The notes: generated from the letters alone by a model not told the origin. 64,000 nucleotides of DNA from Pseudomonas sp. SJZ074 (GCF_007828215.1 NZ_VIUE01000023.1:1-64000); one strand, 5' to 3'. Counted from the stretch's first letter, positions 51,367-61,621 are shown. Program-made: numbers and translations.

Positions 51367-54300
51367 TCAGGACTCGGGCGGTTTCCTCGTGGCTAGAAAT
51401 GGCTTGATCACCTCGGGCGTCACTCCTATTCGGGCATACTGCCAGGCCCATTGCGGTATGACTCCATGGGCACTCACATAACTGGCGAAATTCAGTCGGT
51501 TGTGCCCCACGAGCCCCGCTGAAAAATCGAAATTATAGAGGAGGTACTGCGCTTGCCTGGCGCTCATGTTGTAAGCATCCAGGATCAGCCGATGCGCCCG
51601 GGCCTCGTCCTGGGTCAGGCTGTCGATCAAGGCGCTCGCGAAGGTTAACTCGCTGTCGAGCGAACCGGGTCGGCTTAGCACAAAACGGATGTTGTCGTTG
51701 CTGAATTGTGGCCCCATCAGATCCAGCCAAATGCTCCGGGCGCTTGCGCGCGTGATCCCACGCATGGCGAGAATGGACGACCACAGGTCCGGCCTGTTGA
51801 ACAGGACAGCGATCCGGCTATTGGAAAACGGCTGGCCCGGCGTACTGAACAACCTGGCGACAGCCGACAAGTCGCTGTCCCTCACGTATCGGGCCTCCAG
51901 CATATAGCCGGAGAACTCCAGCAGGGCCTTGCGATGCGTGAACAGGTTTTGCAGATTCCAATCGTCGAACGGCTGCATCCAACGAATATCAACGCTACCG
52001 TACAGCTCCAACTCGTCATAACGGCCCGTGAGATATTGGGCAATGAGTTCAAGCCGCGCATCGGATAAGCCAGGGGTGCGTATCCATTGCGCAAGCAGGT
52101 TCAAGGGGAACAGCCCGCCCAGGTTGGAAGCGATCAAGGGGGACTTGAGCAGGATGGTCGCCCGCCTCGACAAGATAGGGAATCGTTGGAGGGCGACAGT
52201 CAGCAGGTCGACCAAGTCCTCGGCCCGATCGTATTGGATGAATTGGGCCAACAGATCTTCATCGTCGAACATGCTGCGGCCGGTTTCCTCCTTGAACCTT
52301 GTCCCGACCTTCTTCAAGTCCCCACTGTCCACCAGATAGGCACCGTTGAGCGTGTTTTCGAGTTGGTCTTCAGTGAGGTGGCCATGCACGGCCTGGTCGT
52401 AGCGGACGTACGCCATGCTGTTCTTGGGGTGGTGATCGGTCAGGTCCCGGGCCCTGACCCCGTATTCGAGCATGATATGGAGCACGTCCTGGGAGAACAT
52501 GAGGAACTCATTGTTGAGCAGTTCGGCCAATTCCGCAGGCTCGACAGGCGCCAGCAGCGTGTCCTGGAAAAAGCTGCGTAGGGACTGATCGTTCTGGGTG
52601 TAGTAGGGAATGCTGCTCAGCACCGGTCGCCCCGGAGCCCGGGGAGACACGAAGCTGCCGATGTGGCGCAACATTTCCGGTGGCAAGGCGGCGTCCGATG
52701 CCTGGTTCAATACCCGGCGCGCCATGTCGTCTGCATGCAGGTGCAAGAGCCTCAACAGCGGCTGAAACAGGTTATGCGGGTTACGCACCCCGTAGACAAT
52801 CTGACTCAGGTCGAATACCGCCCCTTCGCCCAACAGGTTCTCCAAGGAACGGGCATTATCAACGAGCGCCTGCTGCAACCCGGTGGGCTGCGTCACCAGG
52901 TAATTGTTGAGTTCCGGGTGCTGATCGATGTAGGCGGCGGCTTCATTGCGCAGTCCCTGCATCGAAAACCTCGGCTGCGCCTGCCCATCGTTCAAGCCCC
53001 GCGCGAGGGCGTTGAAGAAGCAATCGCCGTCGGCCGCGAACGTGACGTCCGTATCGTCAGCCAGCCTCAAGGTATAATGGTTTTCCCCCGTGCGTATCAG
53101 CACCACGTCCGTGCTTGACCTGAGCGGATGCGTGCCCGATGGGTAGCTGCTTTCGTACTGCCCTGGGGTGAAACGCACGGTCCAATCCCGGTGCCCATGG
53201 CGTCGATCGATGATCAGCAGGCTGCGATTTCGCGGCCAACTCGCAATACGGGTGATGAACGAAGGCACCAGTTCCATGATCTGGACGTCCCATACCCCTG
53301 GCGTACGGATCAGGTCGGAAACGGCGCGAAGCGATGGCGCCGATTGCTTGGGATCTGAAGGGCCCGGCTGGGGAGAGCCTTGCGACGGCCGCTTGCCTCC
53401 TCCGCCCAGGCCATACCCTACGGCGCGCCACTCGCCATCGGGCCCACGCGCCACTGTGCTCCTCATCACCCCACTGGAGCGGATGCTCAACCCTGTGACC
53501 GGGTTGACGATGGTGGCTTCGGTGGCCTTCAGCGACGTATGGTCGTGCACCCGGAACACCGTCCCATCGGGTTGCCGTACATACACCTGGCGCGTGACGC
53601 GGCCCGTGGCGCCATCGGTGATGGCGGGGCGATAAAAGCCCCGGGCATCCGCTGACAGACCACGGAGCAATGCGGTATCCGTCACGGCATAACGGCGATA
53701 CAGCGCGTCCTCCAAGGGCAATCCGAGCAGCGCTTCAGTCGAGTTCTGCCGAGCCGCTGCCGGCAGGAAAGTCCCCTGGCCTCGCACCTTGAATGGCACG
53801 CCGCCTAAGCCTGGCGACCGTCGGGTGTTCGCCACCGCGTGCACGAACATCAGCGTGTCCAGGTGCGTGGGCACGGCACCGGTCTTGAGCACCAGCAAGC
53901 CCGTTTTGACCGCACGCGTCAGCATCTGGAAACCGGGGATGAGCAGCAGGCCTGCCAGGTCCATGACCAGCTCCACCACCATCATCGCCAGTCTCATGGC
54001 GGTCTGGTGACTGATATCCCGGTTGCTGTTGGAACGGTGATCGGCATGGGCGCTGTGGAAATTGACGTGGGCCCGGTGAAAGTTCTCGAGAAAATTGCCA
54101 GTGATCAAAAAGCCCCGGACCATGGGACGACCACGATGCTGCCCCAATGCGCGCTTGATCTCCTCCGAGTCTAGGGTGGACATCCGCGAACGGAAATATT
54201 TGCGCCATTCTTCTTGTTGCAGCAATCCCGTGACGCCATCGCTCAGGTCTGAAAACTCATGGAAATCATCGCCATGAGGACTGTCCGGAAAATAGACACC

Positions 54301-56319
54301 CACCGTTCCCTTGAGTTGTGGTCCCGGCTGGTCTGAAAGAATCAACACACCGTCGATACTGATGGCGTTGCCCATCGTGCCGTGCTGCAAACCGACGGTG
54401 CCGCCCAGGAGAAGACCATGGACGCACACGTTTCGCCCGCCGACCAATGGGCGCTGGATGGCAGTGTGCGAGTGCAGTACCGCCTCCAGCCAAGCCGTGA
54501 CCCGTTTCTGCGACCTGGGTGGACGCGAGTCGGGGTTGGTCACGGTGGCCTTGAATACTTCGTCGCCCCTGATCTCAGCCACATAGCCTTTGAACTCCAG
54601 GCTGGCCAGGTACGCCGCCTGCCAGGCCGCCTTGTATTGCGGTGCGTTCATCTGTTCACGAAGCAGGATTTCATAGTTGCCACCGGCATCGATGCTCGAC
54701 GCCATCCTGGCCAGTTCGCTGCCTGTCACCGTGATCAGGAAACCGCTTGCCGGGTGCCGGACACGTTGTCCATGCCGATCGACCAGATCAACGGCCAGCA
54801 CTTCTCTCATCGCGTTCGGGTACTGCGGCGCACGCAGATTATCGAGCATCAACTGCGTCAAGCTGCTGGTCCTGGACTGCCTCGGGTTGGCCCGATCGCC
54901 GAAGAACAGCCTGACCATGGTCCGGTCCGGATCCGGCTCTATGCGCGGGTGAATGGTTTGCTGAAGGTATTGCCGGATCTTCTGGCGGGTGAACTGCACC
55001 AGCGTCGGAACACCGCTTCCCAACGCATAGACGGCCTGCAATACCCGATCTTCGAGATGGCGATAGCGAGCCTGTTCGGCAAGCGTCGCGGCTTTATAGA
55101 AAGCCGGACGACGATTGTCCACCAGGGTTTTCTGGCGGGCCGCCAATGGCCCGGCCACCGACAACAAGGGCAAGCCAAGGGCATCTTCGGTTTGCCGAGC
55201 AAAGTCACCCACCGCCACCGTTGCGTTTCCTGGCGCATCCAAGACCTTGTCCAACGCCGCACTTTGCATCTGCAACAGGTCCGCCGCCGCCACTTCAAAA
55301 ACATGCCCGGACAGTTCGACGGAAATGTCCTGGATCCTGCATGCCTGGCCCTCAAAGGTGGGACGAACGTGTTTGACCAGGTCTTTGAAAGTGTTGAAGC
55401 GCTGAAGTCCATGCTCCAGGGAATAGAGGAACAGCGATGGCCGATCGGTAAATTTGATCACCATCGCGGCAGGCCATTTCTGCGGCTGCGCGGCGCCGCT
55501 ATCGAGCCTGACCGCATAGACATGGGGAACCGGCGCTCGCAACAGGCGGCTTCTGTCCGCCTGGGAAGGACGGGTGGTGATGATGTCCAACAGACGGTCT
55601 TCATCGCCTAGCTGGATTCGCTCGTCCTGACTGAGTCGAGCGACAGGATCCCGATCGGCTTTGTAGAGGTCGAAAAGATGCAGGAAGCGCCGGGACAATA
55701 ACTGCGCCAGGACGGCTTCGGTCGTGGTCGCCGCCGCCACGCCTGGCAACGCGTCCCAGTCCTTGCGTTGGTGAAAGAACGCCAATTCGTCACGGAACTG
55801 ACGCTTCACCCGTTCATTCGTGGCTGGATGGATCACATAAAACACGGATTCCATGGCCCGCAACGTATGCTCGTCCAGCGGGCCGGCAAAGACGCTGTCG
55901 GCCTCATCCAGGGAATCCGGACGGGTGAAGAATCCGACGCTACCCTTCGGGAAGTCGGGCGCCGTGTCGCTGAGCAAACAGTTGCGCATGACGTGGGTAA
56001 AGCTGTCCGAGACGGTCAGGATCCGCCCACCGTCCGGGCCCGTGGTGAAGCGGCTCACATAGCATTGATCCGGTTCGATGTCCGGAAGCAGCGATGCACG
56101 AAATTTCTTGGCGGGAATCCTGGCCTTGAGCAGGCCTACCAGCAGCGCGCCCATCACCCTGTCAAAGGTGGGAACGGCTGCGAACAGATGGGTGAGCTGT
56201 ACCTGGTGGGTATCCAGCAAGTCCAGTTGCCTGAGCTGTTCCTTCGCCTGGGCTTCGATCGTTTCTGATTGAGGTATAGGTGATGCAACACCCGGTTCAT
56301 CCTTGGGGGAAATCGACAT
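51367..56319 (-). CDS. Giant toxin-like protein with an OTU-like cysteine-protease site, 1650 aa
   Basis: 1650 residues; no signal peptide. The N-terminal half is of the large Pseudomonas toxin-like type, with a hydrophobic stretch at about 775-810 (AMRLAMMVVELVMDLAGLLL). After a Gly/Pro/Ser-rich linker (about 980-1000) comes a segment with GENHYTLRL (His1081) and then FAADGDCFFNALARGL (Cys1100). The D-G-D-C-x-x-x-A-L form is the catalytic cysteine motif of OTU deubiquitinases, and H-Y is the form of their catalytic histidine motif; here histidine precedes cysteine, a permuted order. The C-terminal 500 residues are helical, repeat-like. Likely an effector acting on eukaryotic hosts, by inference. 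Transport route unknown. Confidence 0.7.
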   Translation of the reverse strand: MSISPKDEPGVASPIPQSETIEAQAKEQLRQLDLLDTHQVQLTHLFAAVPTFDRVMGALLVGLLKARIPAKKFRASLLPDIEPDQCYVSRFTTGPDGGRILTVSDSFTHVMRNCLLSDTAPDFPKGSVGFFTRPDSLDEADSVFAGPLDEHTLRAMESVFYVIHPATNERVKRQFRDELAFFHQRKDWDALPGVAAATTTEAVLAQLLSRRFLHLFDLYKADRDPVARLSQDERIQLGDEDRLLDIITTRPSQADRSRLLRAPVPHVYAVRLDSGAAQPQKWPAAMVIKFTDRPSLFLYSLEHGLQRFNTFKDLVKHVRPTFEGQACRIQDISVELSGHVFEVAAADLLQMQSAALDKVLDAPGNATVAVGDFARQTEDALGLPLLSVAGPLAARQKTLVDNRRPAFYKAATLAEQARYRHLEDRVLQAVYALGSGVPTLVQFTRQKIRQYLQQTIHPRIEPDPDRTMVRLFFGDRANPRQSRTSSLTQLMLDNLRAPQYPNAMREVLAVDLVDRHGQRVRHPASGFLITVTGSELARMASSIDAGGNYEILLREQMNAPQYKAAWQAAYLASLEFKGYVAEIRGDEVFKATVTNPDSRPPRSQKRVTAWLEAVLHSHTAIQRPLVGGRNVCVHGLLLGGTVGLQHGTMGNAISIDGVLILSDQPGPQLKGTVGVYFPDSPHGDDFHEFSDLSDGVTGLLQQEEWRKYFRSRMSTLDSEEIKRALGQHRGRPMVRGFLITGNFLENFHRAHVNFHSAHADHRSNSNRDISHQTAMRLAMMVVELVMDLAGLLLIPGFQMLTRAVKTGLLVLKTGAVPTHLDTLMFVHAVANTRRSPGLGGVPFKVRGQGTFLPAAARQNSTEALLGLPLEDALYRRYAVTDTALLRGLSADARGFYRPAITDGATGRVTRQVYVRQPDGTVFRVHDHTSLKATEATIVNPVTGLSIRSSGVMRSTVARGPDGEWRAVGYGLGGGGKRPSQGSPQPGPSDPKQSAPSLRAVSDLIRTPGVWDVQIMELVPSFITRIASWPRNRSLLIIDRRHGHRDWTVRFTPGQYESSYPSGTHPLRSSTDVVLIRTGENHYTLRLADDTDVTFAADGDCFFNALARGLNDGQAQPRFSMQGLRNEAAAYIDQHPELNNYLVTQPTGLQQALVDNARSLENLLGEGAVFDLSQIVYGVRNPHNLFQPLLRLLHLHADDMARRVLNQASDAALPPEMLRHIGSFVSPRAPGRPVLSSIPYYTQNDQSLRSFFQDTLLAPVEPAELAELLNNEFLMFSQDVLHIMLEYGVRARDLTDHHPKNSMAYVRYDQAVHGHLTEDQLENTLNGAYLVDSGDLKKVGTRFKEETGRSMFDDEDLLAQFIQYDRAEDLVDLLTVALQRFPILSRRATILLKSPLIASNLGGLFPLNLLAQWIRTPGLSDARLELIAQYLTGRYDELELYGSVDIRWMQPFDDWNLQNLFTHRKALLEFSGYMLEARYVRDSDLSAVARLFSTPGQPFSNSRIAVLFNRPDLWSSILAMRGITRASARSIWLDLMGPQFSNDNIRFVLSRPGSLDSELTFASALIDSLTQDEARAHRLILDAYNMSARQAQYLLYNFDFSAGLVGHNRLNFASYVSAHGVIPQWAWQYARIGVTPEVIKPFLATRKPPES

Positions 56320-56449
56320 CTCAATGGTCCGGTTCTGATTGAAGAGTCCGGACCCTATCGCGCTGTTCGCCTTGAGATGACGTACATATGTATAGCGGGC
56401 TGTGGAACTGGGAGGGAAACGTAAGCTGATATTTATGGATAGCTGAAAT

Positions 56450-56524
56450 CCGCTATCACGAGCAGGCTCGCTCCCATAGGGGAGTGCATTCCAAATGTGG
56501 GAGCGAGCCTGCTCGCGATGACAA
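56450..56524. repeat. REP pair in inverted orientation
   Basis: CGCTATCACGAGCAGGCTCGCTCCCATAGG and ATGTGGGAGCGAGCCTGCTCGCGATGAC, just after the mmuM-like stop codon and upstream of the giant toxin gene. Confidence 0.85.
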
Positions 56525-56552
56525 TCGATCAGCCGACGGATTCGTTACCGGC

Positions 56553-57467
56553 TCACGCCAACTTCTGCGCCAGCACCGCAATGTGCTCCGGCCCAATCCC
56601 GCAGCAACCGCCCAGGTGACTGGCCCCACGTGTCTGCCAGTCCGCCGCCCATTGAAGGTAGCCCGGTGGATCGAGGTCTTCACGCAGCGGGTCCAGCCCG
56701 TCGTTGGCGGTCGCCTCTTTGGGTTGCGGCGGGAAGGCATTGGCGTAGGCGCCGATGTAGATCTTCACCCCCAGACGCTCGAAGGTTTGCCGTGCAGCAT
56801 CGATCGCAGCACCGATCACTTCCGGCTGGCTGCAGTTGAACAGCAGCGCCTCGACACCCAGTTCGGCGGCAACGGCCGCGGCGTCCGCCACCGGCTCACC
56901 GGAACGCAGGCGCGGCACTTCGTCGGTGTCTTCGTCCTTGAGGGTGAACGACAGCCAGAACGGCTTGCCATCCTGGGGCAATCCGGCGTGAATCGCCTTC
57001 GCTTCTACCGTCGAACTTTGAGTCTCGGCCAGCCACAGGTCGACATGGGGCGCCAAGCCGGTTACCAGGGGCGCCAACAGCTCACTGGCACGGGAAGCAT
57101 CGAACAGATCAGGCCGATAGGAGCCGAACAGCGGCGGCAACGAGCCGGCAACCCGCACGGCTTTGCCGGACGCCTGCACCGCCCGCCGCGCCAGTTCGCC
57201 GGCCAGCGCTGCCAGTGCCTGGCCTTCGGCGGCGAAGCGCGCTTCGCCAATGTGAAACGGCACGACTGCATAGCTGTTACTGGTAATGACATTGGCGCCG
57301 CTGGCAATGTAGGCCGCGTGCACGGCCTCTACGGCTTGAGGGGCTTCGCTCAGGGCCAACGCCGACCATTCGGGTTGCCTGAACGGTGCGCCCCGGCGTT
57401 GCAGTTCGCGGCCCATGCCGCCGTCGAGAATGACTGTCGTTGCTGAGCCCATATACGATTCACTCAT
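56553..57467 (-). CDS. mmuM: Homocysteine S-methyltransferase
   Basis: About 304 residues. Family motifs: ILDGGMGRELQRRGAP at the start, SNSYAV near 50, and the zinc-binding cysteines in LLFNCSQPEVI and GGCCGIGPEHI. It transfers a methyl group, usually from S-methylmethionine, to homocysteine to give methionine. The start is uncertain: ATG at 57467 and at 57452 are both possible, and a GTG at 57488 has no better RBS. Divergent from an amino-acid ABC transporter whose substrate may therefore be S-methylmethionine or a related thioether. Confidence 0.87.
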   Translation of the reverse strand: MSESYMGSATTVILDGGMGRELQRRGAPFRQPEWSALALSEAPQAVEAVHAAYIASGANVITSNSYAVVPFHIGEARFAAEGQALAALAGELARRAVQASGKAVRVAGSLPPLFGSYRPDLFDASRASELLAPLVTGLAPHVDLWLAETQSSTVEAKAIHAGLPQDGKPFWLSFTLKDEDTDEVPRLRSGEPVADAAAVAAELGVEALLFNCSQPEVIGAAIDAARQTFERLGVKIYIGAYANAFPPQPKEATANDGLDPLREDLDPPGYLQWAADWQTRGASHLGGCCGIGPEHIAVLAQKLA

Positions 57468-57565
57468 AAGCTTATGAAAATAACTCACTACCGGAGTTGT
57501 GCTTATAACTATTTAATACGCACTCTTCGATTAACCACAACCTGTATTTTCAGCCAGGGTCCTAC

Positions 57566-58387
57566 ATGAAATTTCAACCATTGATGGCCCTGGGCCTGAC
57601 TTTGCTGGCCGCCTCTTCGCAGGCGTTCGCCGGCACCACGCTGGACCGTATCGAGCAGAAAAAAGAACTGGTCGGCGTATTGATGGAAAGCTACCCGCCC
57701 TTCTCGTTTCTCAACGATCAGAACCAGCTCGACGGGTTCGATGTGGACGTGGCCAAAGCGGTGGCGCAGAAGCTGGGCGTGAAGCTGCGCCTGGAAACGC
57801 CGTCCTGGGACGTGATCGCCGCCGGACACTGGAGCGGGCGCTATGACATCTGCATCTGCTCGATGACGCCGAGCAAGGCTCGCGCCGAAGTCTTCGATTT
57901 CCCGGTGCAGTATTACGCCTCGCCGGCGGTGATCGTGGTTAACGCCAAGGACGACCGGATCCACGGCGCCAAGGACCTGAGCGACAAGAAAGTCGGCCTC
58001 ACCAGTGCCTCCAGCTACGAGAGCTATCTGAACAAGAACCTGGTGATCGAAGGCGCCGAGGATACCCGGCTGAGCTATCCGTTCGACAACGTGCAGATCG
58101 CCCCATATGACACCGACAACGTAGCCTTCCAGGACTTGGGCTTGGGCGCAGGGGTGCGACTGGACGCGGTGTTGACCAACCTGGTGACCGCGCAGCCGCG
58201 CCTGACCGAAGACAAACGCTTCAAACTGGCCGGCGAGCCGCTGTACTCCGAACCGAACTCGGTGGCCATCGAAAAAGGCGACGCCCAGTGGGACAGCAAG
58301 GTGCGTGAAGTCTTCACCCAGTTGAAACAGGATGGCACCTTGAGCAGACTCTCGCAGAAATGGATCGGTGCCGACATCACTCAATGA
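57566..58387 (+). CDS. Amino-acid ABC transporter substrate-binding protein
   Basis: 273 residues, signal peptide MKFQPLMALGLTLLAASSQAFA. Family-3 solute-binding features: LVGVLMESYPPFSFLNDQNQLDGFDVDVAKAVAQKLG and YDICICSMTPSKARAEVFDF. Note two cysteines in the ICICSM segment. It binds an amino acid in the periplasm for the permease encoded next, whose ATG overlaps this stop by four bases. The divergent neighbour is homocysteine S-methyltransferase, hence S-methylmethionine is a candidate ligand (inference). Confidence 0.92.
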   Translation: MKFQPLMALGLTLLAASSQAFAGTTLDRIEQKKELVGVLMESYPPFSFLNDQNQLDGFDVDVAKAVAQKLGVKLRLETPSWDVIAAGHWSGRYDICICSMTPSKARAEVFDFPVQYYASPAVIVVNAKDDRIHGAKDLSDKKVGLTSASSYESYLNKNLVIEGAEDTRLSYPFDNVQIAPYDTDNVAFQDLGLGAGVRLDAVLTNLVTAQPRLTEDKRFKLAGEPLYSEPNSVAIEKGDAQWDSKVREVFTQLKQDGTLSRLSQKWIGADITQ

Positions 58388-59220
58388 CCTCTTTCCAACC
58401 TCCTTCTCAGCCACCGCAACCGGTGGCTGAGTCGCGCCTGAAGAAAATCTTCGGTTTTCGCACCCGGTTGTACCTGACCTGGGCAGTCATGCTGGCGCTG
58501 TTCGCGAGTTTTTTCCTGGGTTTCGACCTGAAGTTCTCGATCATCCTGGACAAGTTGCCCAACCTGATCGGCCTGCACCTGGCACCCAACGGCTTTCTGC
58601 AGGGTGCGGTGCTGACGCTGTTCCTGTGCCTGTGCTCGATCGTCGCGTCGTCATTGCTGGGTTTCATCACCGCCCTGGCGCGACTGTCCAGCAGCGCGGT
58701 GGCGTTCGGCATTGCCAGTTTCTACGCGTCGTTCTTCCGTGGCACGCCACTGCTGATCCAGATCCTGCTGATCTACCTGGGCTTGCCGCAACTGGGCGTG
58801 GTCCCGGGTGCCGTCACCGCCGGGATCATTGCCCTGTCGCTGAACTACGGCGCTTACCTGAGCGAAATTTTCCGCGCCGGCATCGTCGGCGTCCCCCACG
58901 GCCAACGCGAAGCCTCGCTGGCGCTGGGCTTGAGCGAAACCGTGATCTTCTGGCGCGTCACCCTGCCCCAGGCCATGCGCACCATCATCCCGCCGACCAC
59001 CAACCAGTTCATCTCCATGCTCAAGGATTCCTCCCTGATCTCGGTGATGGGCGTCTGGGAAGTGATGTTCCTGGCGCAGTCCTACGGCCGCTCCAGCTAT
59101 CGCTACATCGAAATGCTCACCACGGCGGCGATCATCTATTGGCTGATGTCCATCGCACTGGAGCTGATCCAGGCGCGGATGGAGCGGCATTATGGGAAGG
59201 CGTATCTCAAGCGCAGTTGA
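58384..59220 (+). CDS. Amino-acid ABC transporter permease
   Basis: 278 residues with five or six helices. The His/Glu/Gln/Arg/opine permease signature is seen in NGFLQGAVLTLFLCLCSIVASSLLG and SFYASFFRGTPLLIQILLIYLGLPQLG; the EAA loop that docks the ATPase is REASLALGLSETVIFWRVTLPQAMRTIIPP. ATGA overlap with the binding-protein gene shows translational coupling. No ATP-binding subunit follows: the next gene, after 208 bases, is an autotransporter. The ATPase must be supplied from elsewhere. Confidence 0.92.
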   Translation: MTSFQPPSQPPQPVAESRLKKIFGFRTRLYLTWAVMLALFASFFLGFDLKFSIILDKLPNLIGLHLAPNGFLQGAVLTLFLCLCSIVASSLLGFITALARLSSSAVAFGIASFYASFFRGTPLLIQILLIYLGLPQLGVVPGAVTAGIIALSLNYGAYLSEIFRAGIVGVPHGQREASLALGLSETVIFWRVTLPQAMRTIIPPTTNQFISMLKDSSLISVMGVWEVMFLAQSYGRSSYRYIEMLTTAAIIYWLMSIALELIQARMERHYGKAYLKRS

Positions 59221-59428
59221 CAACCCCGTCGCTGTCAAACGGACCGTTCCGAGAGTGGTGTAGGGCAACGCCACGTACCGTGAACGCTGACGCGACGAGG
59301 CCTTGTTCAACGCACGACCGGCCTACAGGCTTCGTCGTGATCTCTCGCCAGAGGCACAGCGATGGCCGGCATCGCGCTCCAGAGTGAATTTTTAAAGTGC
59401 GGACTCTGTTCACGAGAGGCCGCATTCA

Positions 59429-61600
59429 ATGCCAATCCAACACGTATTCCCACCCCAATACCTCGCCTTGGCAATTGCCCTGGTGCTCGGTTGCGCCGAC
59501 GTTTCGATGGCTCAATCCATTGTCGATGACGCCCTGCCCTCGCCCCCTGAAACAACCCTCCAGGTGCAGGCTCGCCTCAAGGCGTTCGCCAACGCACCCC
59601 AGACAATACCCACCAAGGTCACCAAGACCCTAAACGGCCCCAAGGGGCTCGCGCTGGAAAAGGGCGGCGACGACGATCTGGTGACCGTGAGCGGACGCGG
59701 CAAGCTCATCGGGCTGGTCGACGGCGGAGGCGGAATCAATGTCCTGCAACTGGACACCGTGGCCGGCGGTAAGCTGGATGAAATACGCAACTTCCAGGAC
59801 CTGCATGCCAAGCGAGGGGAATGGTCGAACACCCTGGGCTTCGATGGCCGAAGCCTGATCGAGCCGAAGGCAAAGTTGATCAACACCGGGCATCTCGGTG
59901 GCGACGTGCACGTTCTCGGCGGCTTCGATAACCAGGGCACTGCCGCCAGAAGCATATTCGTGGCGCCCAACGCCTACATGACGAACTCGGGCACCGCCGG
60001 GGCCGTTGTAGTGGCAGAAACAGCCCGGTTCAGCGGCAGCGGAACGGTGGAGAGTCTCGACGTGGCGGGACTGTTGGAGGTCGGCCCGGCCATAGGGGCG
60101 CCTTCCATTGCAAAGGACTTCAAGCTATCGCAGGGCGCGACGCTCATCTACGGCGTCGATGCCCAGGGAGGCAGCGCCACGATCACGGTCGGGGGAACCG
60201 CGATCTTGAACAATGCGACGCTGAGGATCAGCACCGCATCGGGCGAGTATGTCGGCACCAGTGAACACACTGTGATCAATGCATCCAAGGTCGAAGGCGA
60301 ATTCGGGCAGATCATCAGCGAACTGGCATTCATGACGGCGACGCCCCACTACCTGGGGACGCAGGTCGGTCTGACCTATGCCCGAAACGATGTTCCGCTT
60401 GAGGCCGTAGCGACTTCCGATAACGGGCGTGAATTCGCAGCCAGCATCGAAGAGCCACAGCCGGTTCAAGCAGCGACGCTACCCGGTGTGCAAGCGCCTG
60501 CCGTTACCTCACCCCCCAAACCTGCCGAGCCCGCAAAAACCACTCCCGTTGCGCAAATACCCGCCGCTCCGTTGCCAGTCGCCCAACCCGCCGCAAAACC
60601 CAACACCGCCATCAGCGCCTTGCTCGGCACCAACGCATTCATGGCCGCCGACGCTATCGACCAGCTCACGGGCCATGACACCGCAAACCTCGCCAACGCC
60701 ACCTTGAGCAGCAACGCTCCGATCAGTCACGGGATGCTTTCAGCCATGGGCTGGAAGAATCCGGAAAGCGCGCCTATAGATGGTCAGATCTGGGTCCAGG
60801 CCATCGGCACCAGCGGCAGTATCGGTAGACAATCGAACAATGCTGCCCTCAAGCATTCGACAACGGGACTGATGCTGGGGACCGATTGGGCGGTTAGTCC
60901 TGAATGGCGCCTGGGCGTCATCGGCAGCAAGACGCAGACGCGGCTGGATGGCCACCGCTTCGACGGCGGACTCGACAGCTGGTACCTGGGCGCATACGCC
61001 CTGCGCCAGGATGGCCCGCTGGCGTTGCGCCTGGGTGCCGTTTATGGCGACCATGACGGCAGTACCAAACGTCACGTGGCCTTCAACGGTTTCAGTGATC
61101 GCCTCAGGGGTCGCTACGACGCCAATACGCAGCAGGTCTTTGGGCAGATGGGCTACCGCTTCGATCTCGCTCATGTCGAGGTCGAACCCTATGTCCATCT
61201 GGGTTACCAACGTTATCAACGTGACCGCTATCAGGAAAACGGCGGGGACGCTGCGTTGAAAGTCCATGGCCAGACCCAGGACGCGTACAGCAGCAACTTG
61301 GGCCTGCGCCTCGCCCGACCTTTTGTCCTGGATCGCGGTATGCAATGGACGCCCCGCCTGAATGTCGGCTGGAAACACCTCTACGGCAACGTCACCGGCC
61401 GTTCTCGCCAGGACCTGGTGAGCGGCGGCAATACCTATCGGGTGGAAGGCACCGAGCTGGACCGCGACAGCCTGCTCGTCGAAGCGGGATTGGACCTGGC
61501 TGTTTCGCCCTGGCACACGCTGGGCCTGGGCTATAGCGGTGAAACCGGCAATGACAACCGTAGCCAGGCGTTGATGGGACACTGGCGGATGATGTTCTGA
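59429..61600 (+). CDS. Autotransporter (type Va) with beta-barrel
   Basis: 723 residues. Signal peptide about 1-29 (ALAIALVLGCADVSMAQS). A short passenger (about 60-330) of beta-helix-like strands (KLINTGHLGGDVHVLGGFDNQG, TARFSGSGTVESLDVAGLLEVG), a Pro/Ala-rich linker (about 340-400; AAPLPVAQPAAKPN), then the autotransporter barrel (about 450-723) ending WRMMF with a terminal aromatic. The barrel inserts in the outer membrane and presents or releases the passenger. The passenger shows no enzyme motif, so adhesion is only a guess. It stands alone, with REPs downstream. Confidence 0.88.
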   Translation: MPIQHVFPPQYLALAIALVLGCADVSMAQSIVDDALPSPPETTLQVQARLKAFANAPQTIPTKVTKTLNGPKGLALEKGGDDDLVTVSGRGKLIGLVDGGGGINVLQLDTVAGGKLDEIRNFQDLHAKRGEWSNTLGFDGRSLIEPKAKLINTGHLGGDVHVLGGFDNQGTAARSIFVAPNAYMTNSGTAGAVVVAETARFSGSGTVESLDVAGLLEVGPAIGAPSIAKDFKLSQGATLIYGVDAQGGSATITVGGTAILNNATLRISTASGEYVGTSEHTVINASKVEGEFGQIISELAFMTATPHYLGTQVGLTYARNDVPLEAVATSDNGREFAASIEEPQPVQAATLPGVQAPAVTSPPKPAEPAKTTPVAQIPAAPLPVAQPAAKPNTAISALLGTNAFMAADAIDQLTGHDTANLANATLSSNAPISHGMLSAMGWKNPESAPIDGQIWVQAIGTSGSIGRQSNNAALKHSTTGLMLGTDWAVSPEWRLGVIGSKTQTRLDGHRFDGGLDSWYLGAYALRQDGPLALRLGAVYGDHDGSTKRHVAFNGFSDRLRGRYDANTQQVFGQMGYRFDLAHVEVEPYVHLGYQRYQRDRYQENGGDAALKVHGQTQDAYSSNLGLRLARPFVLDRGMQWTPRLNVGWKHLYGNVTGRSRQDLVSGGNTYRVEGTELDRDSLLVEAGLDLAVSPWHTLGLGYSGETGNDNRSQALMGHWRMMF

Positions 61601-61621
61601 GATCTTGGGGTAACGCCGCCT

